Shown here one piece after another: positions 1-5,668 of a DNA stretch of 5,668 nt. A model generated the notes under the pieces. The model was not told the origin of the DNA, did not search any database, and worked only from the letters and a program-made list of their open reading frames with translations. Every line of letters begins with the position of its first letter. The first letter of the stretch is position 1. Made by a program: the position numbers and the translations under genes. This DNA is from Candidatus Woesearchaeota archaeon CG10_big_fil_rev_8_21_14_0_10_32_24 (lineage in GTDB: Archaea > Nanobdellota > Nanobdellia > Woesearchaeales > GW2011-AR9): positions 10,070 through 15,737 of the forward strand of contig PCYG01000066.1 in NCBI GenBank assembly GCA_002763025.1, written 5' to 3'.

Positions 1-199
1 CACATAAAGAATTGTTTTTTCCATAAATCCGTGTATATCCAAATTTCCAATTTCTAATGGTTGTTTCAGGAACACCCAATTTTTTTGAAATTTTTCTAAT
101 TTCTATTCCTTTTTCCAGTAAACTAAGAGTTTGAAAAACAAGTTCTTTTTTGTACTTTCCTTTATACGAAAATTCATTCATTTTTATTTTATCAAACAT
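1..199 (-). CDS. Helix-turn-helix protein, N-terminal part only (runs off left edge)
   Basis: Reading the minus strand from an ATG at 199-197 gives 66 codons without a stop to the window edge, so the C-terminus is missing. A second in-frame ATG lies at 181-179 (codon 7), just before MNEFSYKGKY, and could be the true start. Residues about 18-52 form a helix, then a clear helix-turn-helix: KISKKLGVPETTIRNW has the pattern of a positioning helix, a turn at GVPE and a recognition helix TTIRNW. Such short homeodomain-like HTH modules stand at the N-terminus of transposases, site-specific regulators and many archaeal LAGLIDADG endonuclease-type proteins. The visible part does not decide among these. 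There is no obvious Shine-Dalgarno sequence, but a TATA-like box lies about 50 bases upstream, so the gene probably has its own promoter rather than depending on the upstream kinase gene. A DNA-binding role is likely; any further function is unknown. Confidence 0.6.
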   Translation of the reverse strand, partial: MFDKIKMNEFSYKGKYKKELVFQTLSLLEKGIEIRKISKKLGVPETTIRNWKFGYTRIYGKNNSLC

Positions 200-245
200 T
201 TTCACAAGAACTAAATGATTGAGTATAATAAAATAAGAATTCTCC

Positions 246-253
246 TTTAAATA
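246..253 (-). promoter_or_regulatory. Putative TATA box for the HTH gene
   Basis: On the minus strand these bases read TATTTAAA, preceded by GGATAAAG, which resembles an archaeal BRE/TATA pair. Transcription would start about 25 bases downstream, near 225, leaving a leader of roughly 26 bases before the ATG at 199. The call rests on sequence resemblance and spacing only, in an AT-rich background where such matches are common. Confidence 0.35.
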
Positions 254-304
254 CTTTATCCGAACTTGTCTAGTGGGTTGTGGACATAAATTTATTCTTA
301 TTTA

Positions 305-324
305 AGTTTAAAAAAATGTGTCCA
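305..324 (-). terminator. Candidate T-tract terminator after the thermosome/kinase unit
   Basis: Downstream of the kinase stop codon (334-336) the minus strand carries a run of seven T (310-316) followed by further A/T-rich sequence. Archaeal RNA polymerase can terminate at such T-tracts without a hairpin. In addition, TGTCCA at 319-324 and TGGACA at 281-286 form a 6-base inverted repeat bracketing the T-rich segment, which could add a stem. The placement between two same-strand genes, the second with its own TATA-like box, agrees with termination here. Confidence 0.35.
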
Positions 325-333
325 GTGCTAAAA

Positions 334-1785
334 TCAAATGACCAATACTTTCTGTTGCCTTTTAACTTTAAACTTTAATTCTTGCGTATAGCCACTAAAA
401 TCACCACCTAATTGAATAGGAAAGGGAACATCGGATGTAATATTAAATTCTTTTCCTTTTATGGGAAATAAAGGTGGTTTTGGGATCCCCCACATCCCTA
501 AAAATAATGCCCATACACGAAGTGGTTTATTCAACCATGGAGAATGCGTATTCACACAACCCATCCCTAAGATGTGATAATCGTCTGAGTTCATCTTTCC
601 AAGAAGAGAACGAATACTATACCCATAATAAGATATTTTTCCGAAATTTAAATTGATCACATTATTCCAAGAAAATTTTTTGCCATCAACATCTAAAATT
701 AGATCCCAATCTGCTCTTGATTTAAAAAATGCTTTTGTACCAGCCATAAAATATGATTTAAATCCATGACTTTTCTTTGAAGTTAATCGCATGACTTCTG
801 CGTCAATACCAAGACCGAAAAACATAGATTCTCGTTTTCCTTTATCCCATTGAACTTCAACAACATCAAATTTAACTTCTCGGAAAGGAAACCTACTTCT
901 CAGATATTCAAAACGTTTTCCACGATAAAAATAAGAATAAAATGCATTACCTGCACCTAGGGGGAAAAATCCTAAACTTTTATTTTTAAAAGGTTTATAA
1001 TTTAAGGCTGCTTCAAAACTCCCATCCCCTCCCGCAATAATGACATGATCAATTTCTTTTATTTTATCTTCAATACCTTCAAATAAATTCTTTTTTTGGG
1101 AAAGAAAAATAATTTCTGCATTACGACGTTTTGCAAATATTTTTAGTAGGTGAATTCTATATTTATCCTTAAATCCACGAGATTTTCGGTTTGCCAAAAT
1201 TACCAATTTTTCTTGTTCTACCTTCCTTCCTTTCTTTTCTACTTGATGAATTTTTCTTGTATACACAAAAATATATTGACCTAATGAAAGAAGTGAGATT
1301 ACAACAGCACATAATGTAAATAAAAGAATAAATTGGGTAGTAATAAGGAATAATGAGTATTGTGAAACCCTATGAATAATTAAACCAAGAACAGTGATAG
1401 ATTGAAATGTTACAAATACATAACTCAAATAATTTCGTTTTATGAAAATATCATCATGTGATGCCCTCCATCTAATAATACCAGCAGCTAAATCACGAAT
1501 GATAAATGCAATAAAAGGTAGTAACCAAAATTCTTTTTTGATGAAGAAATATAAAAGAAGTACACCCACGATTGTTTTGAGTGAAAAAGGAGCAAGGAAG
1601 GATTCTACTCTCCTTTTTTTATGGAAGAAATGTAATCCTAATGCTACAATAAATGAAATTAATGCGAAATATGGTTGATTTATTTGTAGAAAAAAAATGA
1701 TAAGTGGAAGTAACAAAAACCTAAACCACATTATAAAATTTTTAATCATAAGCCTAAAAATAAAATGAAAGTTATAAACCTTCAC
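334..1785 (-). CDS. Membrane-anchored lipid kinase: degenerate PgsA-like domain fused to diacylglycerol-kinase catalytic domain
   Basis: 483 residues. Residues about 13-178 are a multi-pass membrane region with the layout of CDP-alcohol phosphatidyltransferases such as PgsA: an FR-LLLP start (21-27), a stretch [13 protein letters not shown] (94-106) like the PgsA REIIISALR segment, and a last helix ending [10 protein letters not shown] (164-173) like the PgsA C-terminus. The family's catalytic aspartates (DxxDGxxAR then GxxxDxxxD) are not visible; the matching stretch around 50-70 ([20 protein letters not shown]) lacks them. After a basic linker, residues 193-483 are a diacylglycerol-kinase fold: ATP-binding GGDGS (252-256), PLGAGNAF (275-282, closer to the sphingosine-kinase GSGNAL form than to GTGNDF), GLGIDAEV (324-331), and LGGD (459-462) where most relatives have VDGE. 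It probably phosphorylates a membrane lipid alcohol or diacylglycerol-like substrate; the substrate is unknown. The GTG start at 1785 overlaps the thermosome stop (GTGA) and has AGGA just upstream, suggesting coupling. The ATG at 1749 (codon 13) is a credible alternative start. Confidence 0.8.
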   Translation of the reverse strand: MKVYNFHFIFRLMIKNFIMWFRFLLLPLIIFFLQINQPYFALISFIVALGLHFFHKKRRVESFLAPFSLKTIVGVLLLYFFIKKEFWLLPFIAFIIRDLAAGIIRWRASHDDIFIKRNYLSYVFVTFQSITVLGLIIHRVSQYSLFLITTQFILLFTLCAVVISLLSLGQYIFVYTRKIHQVEKKGRKVEQEKLVILANRKSRGFKDKYRIHLLKIFAKRRNAEIIFLSQKKNLFEGIEDKIKEIDHVIIAGGDGSFEAALNYKPFKNKSLGFFPLGAGNAFYSYFYRGKRFEYLRSRFPFREVKFDVVEVQWDKGKRESMFFGLGIDAEVMRLTSKKSHGFKSYFMAGTKAFFKSRADWDLILDVDGKKFSWNNVINLNFGKISYYGYSIRSLLGKMNSDDYHILGMGCVNTHSPWLNKPLRVWALFLGMWGIPKPPLFPIKGKEFNITSDVPFPIQLGGDFSGYTQELKFKVKRQQKVLVI

Positions 1786-3413
1786 ATCATTCCTGGCATT
1801 CCACCCATCCCGGAAGGCATTTGATTACCAGACCTTTGAGATCCAAGGATGACATCATCTATTCTTAAAATCATTTCTGCAACTTCAGATGCACTTGATA
1901 ATGCTTGTGTCTTTACTTTAAGAGGTTCTAAGATTCCATGTGCCCATGCATTTATAGTTTCACCAGTTGCAACATTAACACCGGCCCATTTTTGATTTTG
2001 ATCATGAGCAGATCGTAATTTGGTTAATACATCAATGGGATCTAAACCTGCATTTTCTGCAAGCGTTCTTGGAATCACTTCAACTGCATCTGCAAATGCT
2101 TGTACTGCAAGTTGTTCTCTTCCTGAAAGCGTTTGTGCATACCTTCGTAATCCACGTGCGACTTCCATTTCAACAGCACCTGCACCTGCCACAACTTTAC
2201 CATCTTTCAAAGCTGCTGCAATATCTCCAAGAGCATCGGTAACTGCACGTTTAATTTCATCAACAACGTGTTCGGTACCCCCACAAACTAAAAGAGTAAC
2301 TGATTTTGGATTTTGGCATTGTTCAACAAAAATCATATCTTCATCATTCACTTTTTCTTCTCTCACTAATCCTGCAAAACCTAAATCACTAGATTCTAAT
2401 TCTTTCCAATTGCTTACAATTTTTCCACCGGTTGCTCTTGCAAGTTTTTCCATATCACTTTTTTTAAGACGACGTGCAGCAAAAATACCTAATTTTGCTA
2501 AGAAATGTTGTGCAAGGTCATCGATGCCTCTTTGACAGAATACAACTGTTGCACCAGATTCATGAATTTTACCCACCATGCTACGTAATGTTTGTTCTTC
2601 TTGTGCAAGAAATGCATTTAATTGAGATGGATCTGTAATTTGAATCTTTGCATCAATTTCCGTATTTTTTATTTCAAGAGGACAATCTAAAAGTGCAACT
2701 TTTGCGTTTGTTACTTTTTCAGGCATCTCTGGGTGAACACGTTCTTTATCTAAGACGATTCCTTCCACTAATTCAGAATGGTCTGTACTTAAACCAACAC
2801 GTTTTTCAACTTTAATATCATCTAAATTAATAATTGATTTTTCGTTTTTTGTGTAAACTACTTTTTTCGCTGCTTTCACAATTAAATTTGCTAAACGTTC
2901 TTTATTTGCTTCTGCACCTTTCCCTGTCATTGCGGTAATTGCAATACTTGTAAGAATAGAATCGTTATTAATATCTACATCTTCTGCGATACTAGCAAGA
3001 ATTTTTTGGGATTCTATTTCTGCTAATCTATATCCTCGAGCAAGAACAGTAGGATGAATTTCTTGATCTAATAAATCTTCAGCTCGTTTTAATAATTCAC
3101 CTGCAATCACAACAGCAGTTGTTGTTCCATCACCAACAGCGTCTTCTTGCGTTTTTGCAATTTCTACAATCATTTTAGCTGCAGGATGTTCAATTTGCAT
3201 TTCCTTAAGAATTGTAACACCATCATTTGTTACGATTACATCACCCATAGAATCTACAATCATCTTATCCATACCTTTTGGCCCTAAGGTTGTACGAACT
3301 GTTTGTGCAACAGCTCTCGCTGCCATAATATTATTACGTTGTGCATCTTTTCCTGTTGTACGTTTTGTATCTTCAGGAAAAATAAAAACTGGTTGAATAT
3401 TGCTATTGTTCAT
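1782..3413 (-). CDS. thsA: Thermosome subunit (group II chaperonin)
   Basis: 543 residues, the normal length for an archaeal chaperonin subunit. It forms a double-ring ATPase in the cytoplasm that encloses and folds proteins without a GroES-like lid. The equatorial domain shows LGPKGMDKM (43-51), NDGVTIL (63-69) and the nucleotide-binding GDGTTTAVV (94-102). The intermediate and apical domains follow, with the lid-forming helical protrusion about 256-285. The equatorial half returns with the ATP-hydrolysis aspartate in VTDALGD (D393), AGAGAVEME (409-417) and GVNVATGE (478-485). The tail ends GMGGMPGMM, the flexible Gly-Met tail usual in the family. All key residues appear intact. The ATG at 3413-3411 is supported by AGGGGGT nine bases upstream and a TATA box farther out. 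The stop overlaps the start of the downstream lipid-kinase gene. Only one thermosome gene is visible here, so whether the complex is homo- or hetero-oligomeric cannot be said; the symbol is by family, not by paralogue. Confidence 0.97.
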   Translation of the reverse strand: MNNSNIQPVFIFPEDTKRTTGKDAQRNNIMAARAVAQTVRTTLGPKGMDKMIVDSMGDVIVTNDGVTILKEMQIEHPAAKMIVEIAKTQEDAVGDGTTTAVVIAGELLKRAEDLLDQEIHPTVLARGYRLAEIESQKILASIAEDVDINNDSILTSIAITAMTGKGAEANKERLANLIVKAAKKVVYTKNEKSIINLDDIKVEKRVGLSTDHSELVEGIVLDKERVHPEMPEKVTNAKVALLDCPLEIKNTEIDAKIQITDPSQLNAFLAQEEQTLRSMVGKIHESGATVVFCQRGIDDLAQHFLAKLGIFAARRLKKSDMEKLARATGGKIVSNWKELESSDLGFAGLVREEKVNDEDMIFVEQCQNPKSVTLLVCGGTEHVVDEIKRAVTDALGDIAAALKDGKVVAGAGAVEMEVARGLRRYAQTLSGREQLAVQAFADAVEVIPRTLAENAGLDPIDVLTKLRSAHDQNQKWAGVNVATGETINAWAHGILEPLKVKTQALSSASEVAEMILRIDDVILGSQRSGNQMPSGMGGMPGMM

Positions 3414-3421
3414 TTTGATAG

Positions 3422-3428
3422 ACCCCCT
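3422..3428 (-). promoter_or_regulatory. Shine-Dalgarno-like site of the thermosome gene
   Basis: The minus strand reads AGGGGGT, with nine bases between the G-run and the ATG at 3413. This is one substitution away from the canonical archaeal GGAGGT core (G for A) and stands out in an otherwise AT-rich leader. It supports the chosen start. Confidence 0.6.
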
Positions 3429-3458
3429 ATTAAGTATTTATTTCAGGCCAAATCGGAC

Positions 3459-3468
3459 TTATAAAGGT
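3459..3468 (-). promoter_or_regulatory. TATA box of the thermosome promoter
   Basis: The minus strand reads CCTTTATAAG, a good match to the archaeal TATA consensus. A start site about 25 bases downstream would fall near 3438, giving a leader of about 25 bases that contains the AGGGGGT ribosome site. Just upstream, at 3480-3487, lies a perfect 8-base palindrome ATCTAGAT, centred about 20 bases from the box, where a transcription factor could sit. The heat-shock regulator of this organism is unknown, and I do not recognise an established heat-shock operator. Confidence 0.6.
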
Positions 3469-3509
3469 TATGAAAGACTATCTAGATTGGAAGAAGATTT
3501 ATGAAATAT

Positions 3510-3549
3510 ACTAGTCCGTAAGTGAAATCTGTAACTTTTACGGACTAGT
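3510..3549. repeat. Perfect 12-base inverted repeat
   Basis: ACTAGTCCGTAA at 3510-3521 is the exact reverse complement of TTACGGACTAGT at 3538-3549, with a 16-base spacer. Allowing a 2-base bulge (TC, 3549-3550 region), the outer arms continue as ATATA and TATAT. The inner edge can add one G-T pair. As RNA this would be a stable hairpin in either direction; as DNA it could be a pair of half-sites for a dimeric regulator. It sits about 45-90 bases upstream of the thermosome TATA box. Confidence 0.85.
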
Positions 3550-3555
3550 CTATAT

Positions 3556-3593
3556 GAAACGTATTAATGAATTACAAATTCCTAATGCGTTTC
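3556..3593. repeat. Imperfect 38-base hairpin immediately next to the 12-base palindrome
   Basis: GAAACGTATTA at 3556-3566 pairs with TAATGCGTTTC at 3583-3593 (one G-T pair). After a small internal loop GAATT (3569-3573) pairs with AATTC (3577-3581) around an ACA loop. About 16 base pairs form with only one asymmetric internal loop. The G-T pair implies that the structure is slightly better as one strand's RNA than as a DNA palindrome, but this does not decide its direction. Confidence 0.7.
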
Positions 3594-3648
3594 AGTATAT
3601 AATGAGTTTCCATTAAAAGCAAACAATATTAACTTCGTTTAAGCGAAT

Positions 3649-3656
3649 TATATATG
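3649..3656 (+). promoter_or_regulatory. Candidate TATA box for the metallo-hydrolase transcript (distal)
   Basis: TATATATG with its TTA lead-in is the closest plus-strand match to an archaeal TATA element in this gap. It would give a start near 3678 and a leader of about 100 bases containing the pairing sequences at 3685-3693 and 3721-3729. A second candidate, TTTATTAA at 3742-3749, would place the start near 3771 with almost no leader. The sequence alone does not choose between them. Confidence 0.3.
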
Positions 3657-3770
3657 AACTTCCATTCGGTAATTAAGGAATTTCAGTATAGTGCTAAAAA
3701 ATACAAATTTTACAGAAACTCACTATTCTACACTACAAATCTTTATTAATCTAATTTCGTACAATTATGA

Positions 3771-3775
3771 AGAGG
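3771..3775 (+). promoter_or_regulatory. Shine-Dalgarno-like site that favours the 3782 start
   Basis: GAGGG is separated by six bases from the ATG at 3782 and lies inside the frame that would begin at 3767. No comparable site precedes the 3767 ATG, where the upstream sequence is A/T only. Leaderless translation from 3767 remains possible if the promoter at 3742-3749 is used. Confidence 0.5.
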
Positions 3776-3781
3776 GAAAAT

Positions 3782-4588
3782 ATGGTACAATTAGTATTCT
3801 TAGGCACTGCGGGAAGTACGGCTGTTGTAAGTAAACAATTGCGTGCATCAGGTGGAATCATCATGCGAATGGAGGATCTTCAATTTCATTTAGATCCCGG
3901 CCCAGGTGCATTAGTAAAGGCCAAGGAATATGGCATTAATGTCCATCACACGACTGCAGTTCTTGTGAGCCATTCCCACATTAACCATTGTAGTGATTTA
4001 AACGTCGTTGTTGATGCGATGACTCATGGTGGCATAGAACATAGAGGGGTTGTATTGGGAAGTAAATCAGTGTTACAACATTATGGCGAAAGTCATCCTA
4101 TATTAACATATTATCATCAAGGTCTTCTTGAAAAAATAATTCCTTTAGAAAAAAATCATAAGATAGGAATTGAATTAATTGAAATTGATGCACTTTCTGT
4201 AGACCATACAGATGAAACTGCAATCGGATTCAAATTTTTCTTTCCAAAATTTACATTAAGTTACACAGGGGACACAGCATATTGTGATGAATTAGTACAA
4301 CAATTATCTGGTTCCGATATTTTAATTCTTAATGTTCCTTATCCAGGAAACAAAGCTGAAGGTAAGAATCTTGATACCTCATCTGCAATTAAAATTATAT
4401 CACATGTAAGGCCCCGTTTAGCGATCATCACACATTTTGGATTAGAAATGTTAAAAGCAGATCCATTAAATGAAGCTCGTGAAATTCAGCGTATTACAGG
4501 TGTACAAACCATTGCAGCACAAGATGGATTGATGATCTCACCTGGAAGTTATGGGAAATATAAAAGCCCTATTAAAGGATATTCTTAA
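3782..4588 (+). CDS. Metallo-beta-lactamase-fold hydrolase
   Basis: From the ATG at 3782 the protein has 268 residues. An ATG at 3767 would add MKREN. I prefer 3782 because GAGGG at 3771-3775 stands six bases before it, and MVQLVFLGTAGS is the usual opening of this fold. Metal-site motifs in order: LDPGPG (D38), the second motif HSHINH (H64, H66, H69), DHTDE (H142), YTGDT (D164) and THFG (H218). The family's motif 2 is normally HxHxDH; here the aspartate is asparagine (N68), so one metal ligand is altered. Proteins of this shape include RNase Z-like nucleases and other cytoplasmic hydrolases. There is no beta-CASP insertion, nor is there the long exosite arm of RNase Z, so the substrate is open. 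The next gene follows after 8 bases and is probably cotranscribed. Confidence 0.85.
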   Translation: MVQLVFLGTAGSTAVVSKQLRASGGIIMRMEDLQFHLDPGPGALVKAKEYGINVHHTTAVLVSHSHINHCSDLNVVVDAMTHGGIEHRGVVLGSKSVLQHYGESHPILTYYHQGLLEKIIPLEKNHKIGIELIEIDALSVDHTDETAIGFKFFFPKFTLSYTGDTAYCDELVQQLSGSDILILNVPYPGNKAEGKNLDTSSAIKIISHVRPRLAIITHFGLEMLKADPLNEAREIQRITGVQTIAAQDGLMISPGSYGKYKSPIKGYS

Positions 4589-4596
4589 AAAAGAAA

Positions 4597-4875
4597 ATGA
4601 AGATTTATGACCATAGAAAATTTGCAAAAATATCTTTAGAAGAAGGAGATCAAATTGCCTATTCTTGCTTGTCCAAATTTACTTCTGAGAGCTATTTTAT
4701 ACCAGCTTGCCTTGAAATTTATGTCCATATAGAGGGAATAATTTATAATGCACGTTTTCATGGTTATGATGAGGATTTAATTAAAATAAATCTTAAAAAT
4801 AGAAAATTTAAAGTTTATGAAGTCTTCGAGTCTCATAATTTGGATGATCTTATCTGGGAAACATATCACCCTTAA
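4597..4875 (+). CDS. Conserved-looking 92-residue protein of unknown function
   Basis: The gene begins 8 bases after the stop of the metallo-hydrolase gene, on the same strand, so cotranscription is likely. There is no good Shine-Dalgarno site directly before the ATG; the nearest GGA is about 20 bases upstream. The 92 residues have no signal peptide, membrane segment or cysteine cluster (only two Cys, 24 and 38). The middle and C-terminal part (about 43-80) alternates hydrophobic and charged residues as in a beta-rich small domain (YVHIEG, DEDLIKINL, KFKVYEVFES). I do not recognise the family. The stop is 2 bases from the stop of the opposite-strand protease gene. Its reading frame is uninterrupted, and its A/T-rich codon use resembles that of its neighbours, so I take it as a real gene; its role is open. 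Confidence 0.65.
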   Translation: MKIYDHRKFAKISLEEGDQIAYSCLSKFTSESYFIPACLEIYVHIEGIIYNARFHGYDEDLIKINLKNRKFKVYEVFESHNLDDLIWETYHP

Positions 4876-4877
4876 CA

Positions 4878-5668
4878 TCAAAAAAAATACTGAATCAAAT
4901 ACACAACGCCCAACCCCATAAAACATGCTGCGCCAATAAATGGCATTGCAGGATAGAACTTTTTCTCATCAGAATAAAAAAGTAAGTAAGATAATCCCGC
5001 TGCTGCAAAGAAGGGAATGATTAAAGATTGCCATAATCCCATTTCTTTCATTAAGACACCTGCAAAGATTAAAGGGAAACCTATATCTCCACCCCCTAAC
5101 ATTGCTGTACGGATTTTTTGTGGATGTTTATCTAGTTTCTTTTTTACTTTATGTATTCTTTGAAGAAGATTTTTAACTCTGAACGACGTGATTTTTCTGA
5201 AATCAATTTTTCGTGGTTGTCGTGTTTCTCTATAAGGAATTAGAAGACCTGCAAACACTTTTGCTTTTGCTTGCGATTTTGCAAGTGTGATCATATGTTT
5301 AGATTTCCATACTGCATATGCATCATAGATTGCGATAAGAACCATTAAAAGGCTCACAGAAAATAAATTTAATAAAGGAACAATAATTGCTGCTAACCCA
5401 CCATAAATAAATAATTCTGTCCCTGTTTGAATTAAGAAACCAGGTTTCCAGATTTTCCATATTGTGAAAATAAGTGCAAAAGATAATGCGATTAATAATG
5501 AAATGAATGCATTAAATGAAATAAATAATGATGCAAGAACTGCGGTGAAAAACCATGCTTTCCAAATCCATGTTAAATTAAATTTGATGAGGAGGAGAAG
5601 AATGCCTGTTCCGATAAGAATTGCGATTAAAAGTGGAATAAATGAGGTCTGAGGTTCAATATCTGGAC
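4878..5668 (-). CDS. Presenilin/SPP-type intramembrane aspartyl protease (N-terminus beyond right edge)
   Basis: The minus-strand frame stays open to the window edge, giving 262 visible residues; an internal GTG at 5357 is not the start, since the membrane region continues upstream of it. Catalytic residues of GxGD proteases (family A22) are present: YD in LIAIYDAYAVW (Asp at 5324-5322) in one helix, and LGGGDIGFPLIF (Asp at 5087-5085) in the next, followed by PAMP near the C-terminus, the counterpart of the PAL motif. Eight hydrophobic segments are visible; archaeal presenilin homologues have nine, so only the first helix and the N-terminus (about 30-45 residues) should be missing. The loop between the two catalytic helices is long and strongly basic; the aspartates are 79 residues apart. 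The enzyme would cleave transmembrane segments of membrane proteins inside the lipid bilayer. The A24 prepilin/preflagellin peptidases share GxGD but not the PAL-type ending. Confidence 0.88.
   Translation of the reverse strand, partial: PDIEPQTSFIPLLIAILIGTGILLLLIKFNLTWIWKAWFFTAVLASLFISFNAFISLLIALSFALIFTIWKIWKPGFLIQTGTELFIYGGLAAIIVPLLNLFSVSLLMVLIAIYDAYAVWKSKHMITLAKSQAKAKVFAGLLIPYRETRQPRKIDFRKITSFRVKNLLQRIHKVKKKLDKHPQKIRTAMLGGGDIGFPLIFAGVLMKEMGLWQSLIIPFFAAAGLSYLLFYSDEKKFYPAMPFIGAACFMGLGVVYLIQYFF
4880..4887 (-). terminator. T8 tract at the 3' end of the protease gene
   Basis: Eight consecutive T on the minus strand encode the final Phe-Phe and reach the TGA stop (4880-4878). An oligo-T run at this position fits archaeal T-tract termination, although it lies within the last codons rather than after them. 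With the convergent 92-residue gene ending at 4875, there is almost no spacer in which a separate terminator could sit, and no T-tract serves the plus-strand transcript here. Confidence 0.3.

Larger units (their letters stand above)
3551..3690 (+). repeat. Two diverged copies of TATATGAA ... TTTCAGTATA
   Basis: TATATGAA occurs at 3551-3558 and again at 3651-3658. The 10-base sequence TTTCAGTATA occurs at 3590-3599 and again at 3681-3690. In both copies the pair of words brackets an inverted repeat: the hairpin at 3556-3593, and in the second copy GAA-TTCC paired with GGAA-TTC with a mismatch, roughly 3656-3684. The second copy is about 9 bases shorter. This looks like a diverged tandem duplication of a unit near 95 bases, but the region between the words is not well conserved. 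Confidence 0.45.
3414..3766. other. Divergent intergenic region, repeat-rich, no recognised gene
   Basis: This 353-base stretch separates the thermosome gene from the metallo-hydrolase gene, which point away from each other. About 60 bases next to the thermosome gene hold its promoter. The rest (about 3505-3735) is dominated by consecutive inverted repeats and two short direct repeats, listed separately. Three very short reading frames begin with ATG at 3469 (14 codons), 3554 (20) and 3654 (31), each in a different frame. They lack ribosome sites and overlap the palindromes, so I do not call them genes. No tRNA, rRNA or C/D-box motif was recognised. Confidence 0.7.

Noticed and set aside
281..324. 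TGGACA/TGTCCA inverted repeat as ends of an insertion sequence
   Set aside because: Only six bases per arm and 32 bases between; no room for a transposase and no flanking target duplication. It is more simply part of a terminator region.
474..656. Open frame on the plus strand inside the lipid-kinase gene
   Set aside because: It lies wholly opposite the well-supported kinase domain, has no recognisable motif and no promoter or ribosome site; it is an antisense shadow.
1442..1678. Open frame on the plus strand inside the N-terminal membrane region of the kinase gene
   Set aside because: It is antisense to a region with clear PgsA-like helices, and its translation shows no domain.
2020..2535. 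171-codon plus-strand frame inside the thermosome gene
   Set aside because: The thermosome frame is intact and highly conserved; the Ser/Ala/Pro-rich antisense translation is typical of a shadow frame.
3510..3593. CRISPR-like or intrinsic bacterial-type terminator interpretation of the palindromes
   Set aside because: There are no evenly spaced identical repeats, and neither stem is followed by a T-run in either direction.
3469..3749. Three tiny frames (ATG at 3469, 3554 and 3654) as small genes or remains of a decayed gene
   Set aside because: They are 14, 20 and 31 codons in three different frames, lack ribosome sites, and coincide with inverted repeats. I cannot join them into one recognisable protein by frameshift.
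5355..5357. GTG as the start of the protease gene
   Set aside because: The same frame continues for 103 more hydrophobic codons to the window edge, supplying four helices that the family requires.
5464..5652. 62-codon plus-strand frame opposite the protease gene
   Set aside because: The minus strand encodes continuous membrane helices of the protease through this stretch; the plus frame has no motif or initiation signals.

Overview
The window is an AT-rich archaeal chromosome segment. The domain assignment rests on a full-length group II chaperonin (thermosome) gene with its own TATA box, an archaeal presenilin/SPP-type GxGD membrane protease, and purine-rich ribosome-binding sites combined with TATA-type promoters. 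The thermosome sequence and low GC would fit a DPANN-like or other AT-rich mesophilic archaeon, but I cannot fix the lineage from these genes alone.

Layout, left to right. Positions 1-199 (minus) hold the N-terminal part of a small helix-turn-helix protein that runs off the left edge. Positions 334-1785 (minus) encode a membrane protein in which a PgsA-like CDP-alcohol phosphatidyltransferase fold, apparently without its catalytic aspartates, is joined to a diacylglycerol/sphingosine-kinase-type lipid kinase domain. Its start overlaps the stop of the thermosome gene (1782-3413, minus), so the two form a translationally coupled unit. Positions 3414-3766 are a divergent intergenic region packed with inverted and direct repeats. 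From it the plus-strand pair departs: a metallo-beta-lactamase-fold hydrolase (3782-4588) and an unrecognised 92-residue protein (4597-4875). The right end (4878 to beyond 5668, minus) is a presenilin-type intramembrane protease whose first transmembrane segment lies outside the window. It converges tail to tail with the 92-residue gene, only 2 bases apart.

Functionally there is a protein-quality and membrane theme (chaperonin, membrane lipid kinase, intramembrane protease), but joint action is inference from proximity only. The points most worth following up are the degenerate-transferase/kinase fusion with its altered kinase motif, and the repeat-rich 3505-3735 intergenic region, which could be a structured RNA leader, a cluster of operators or a decayed element.
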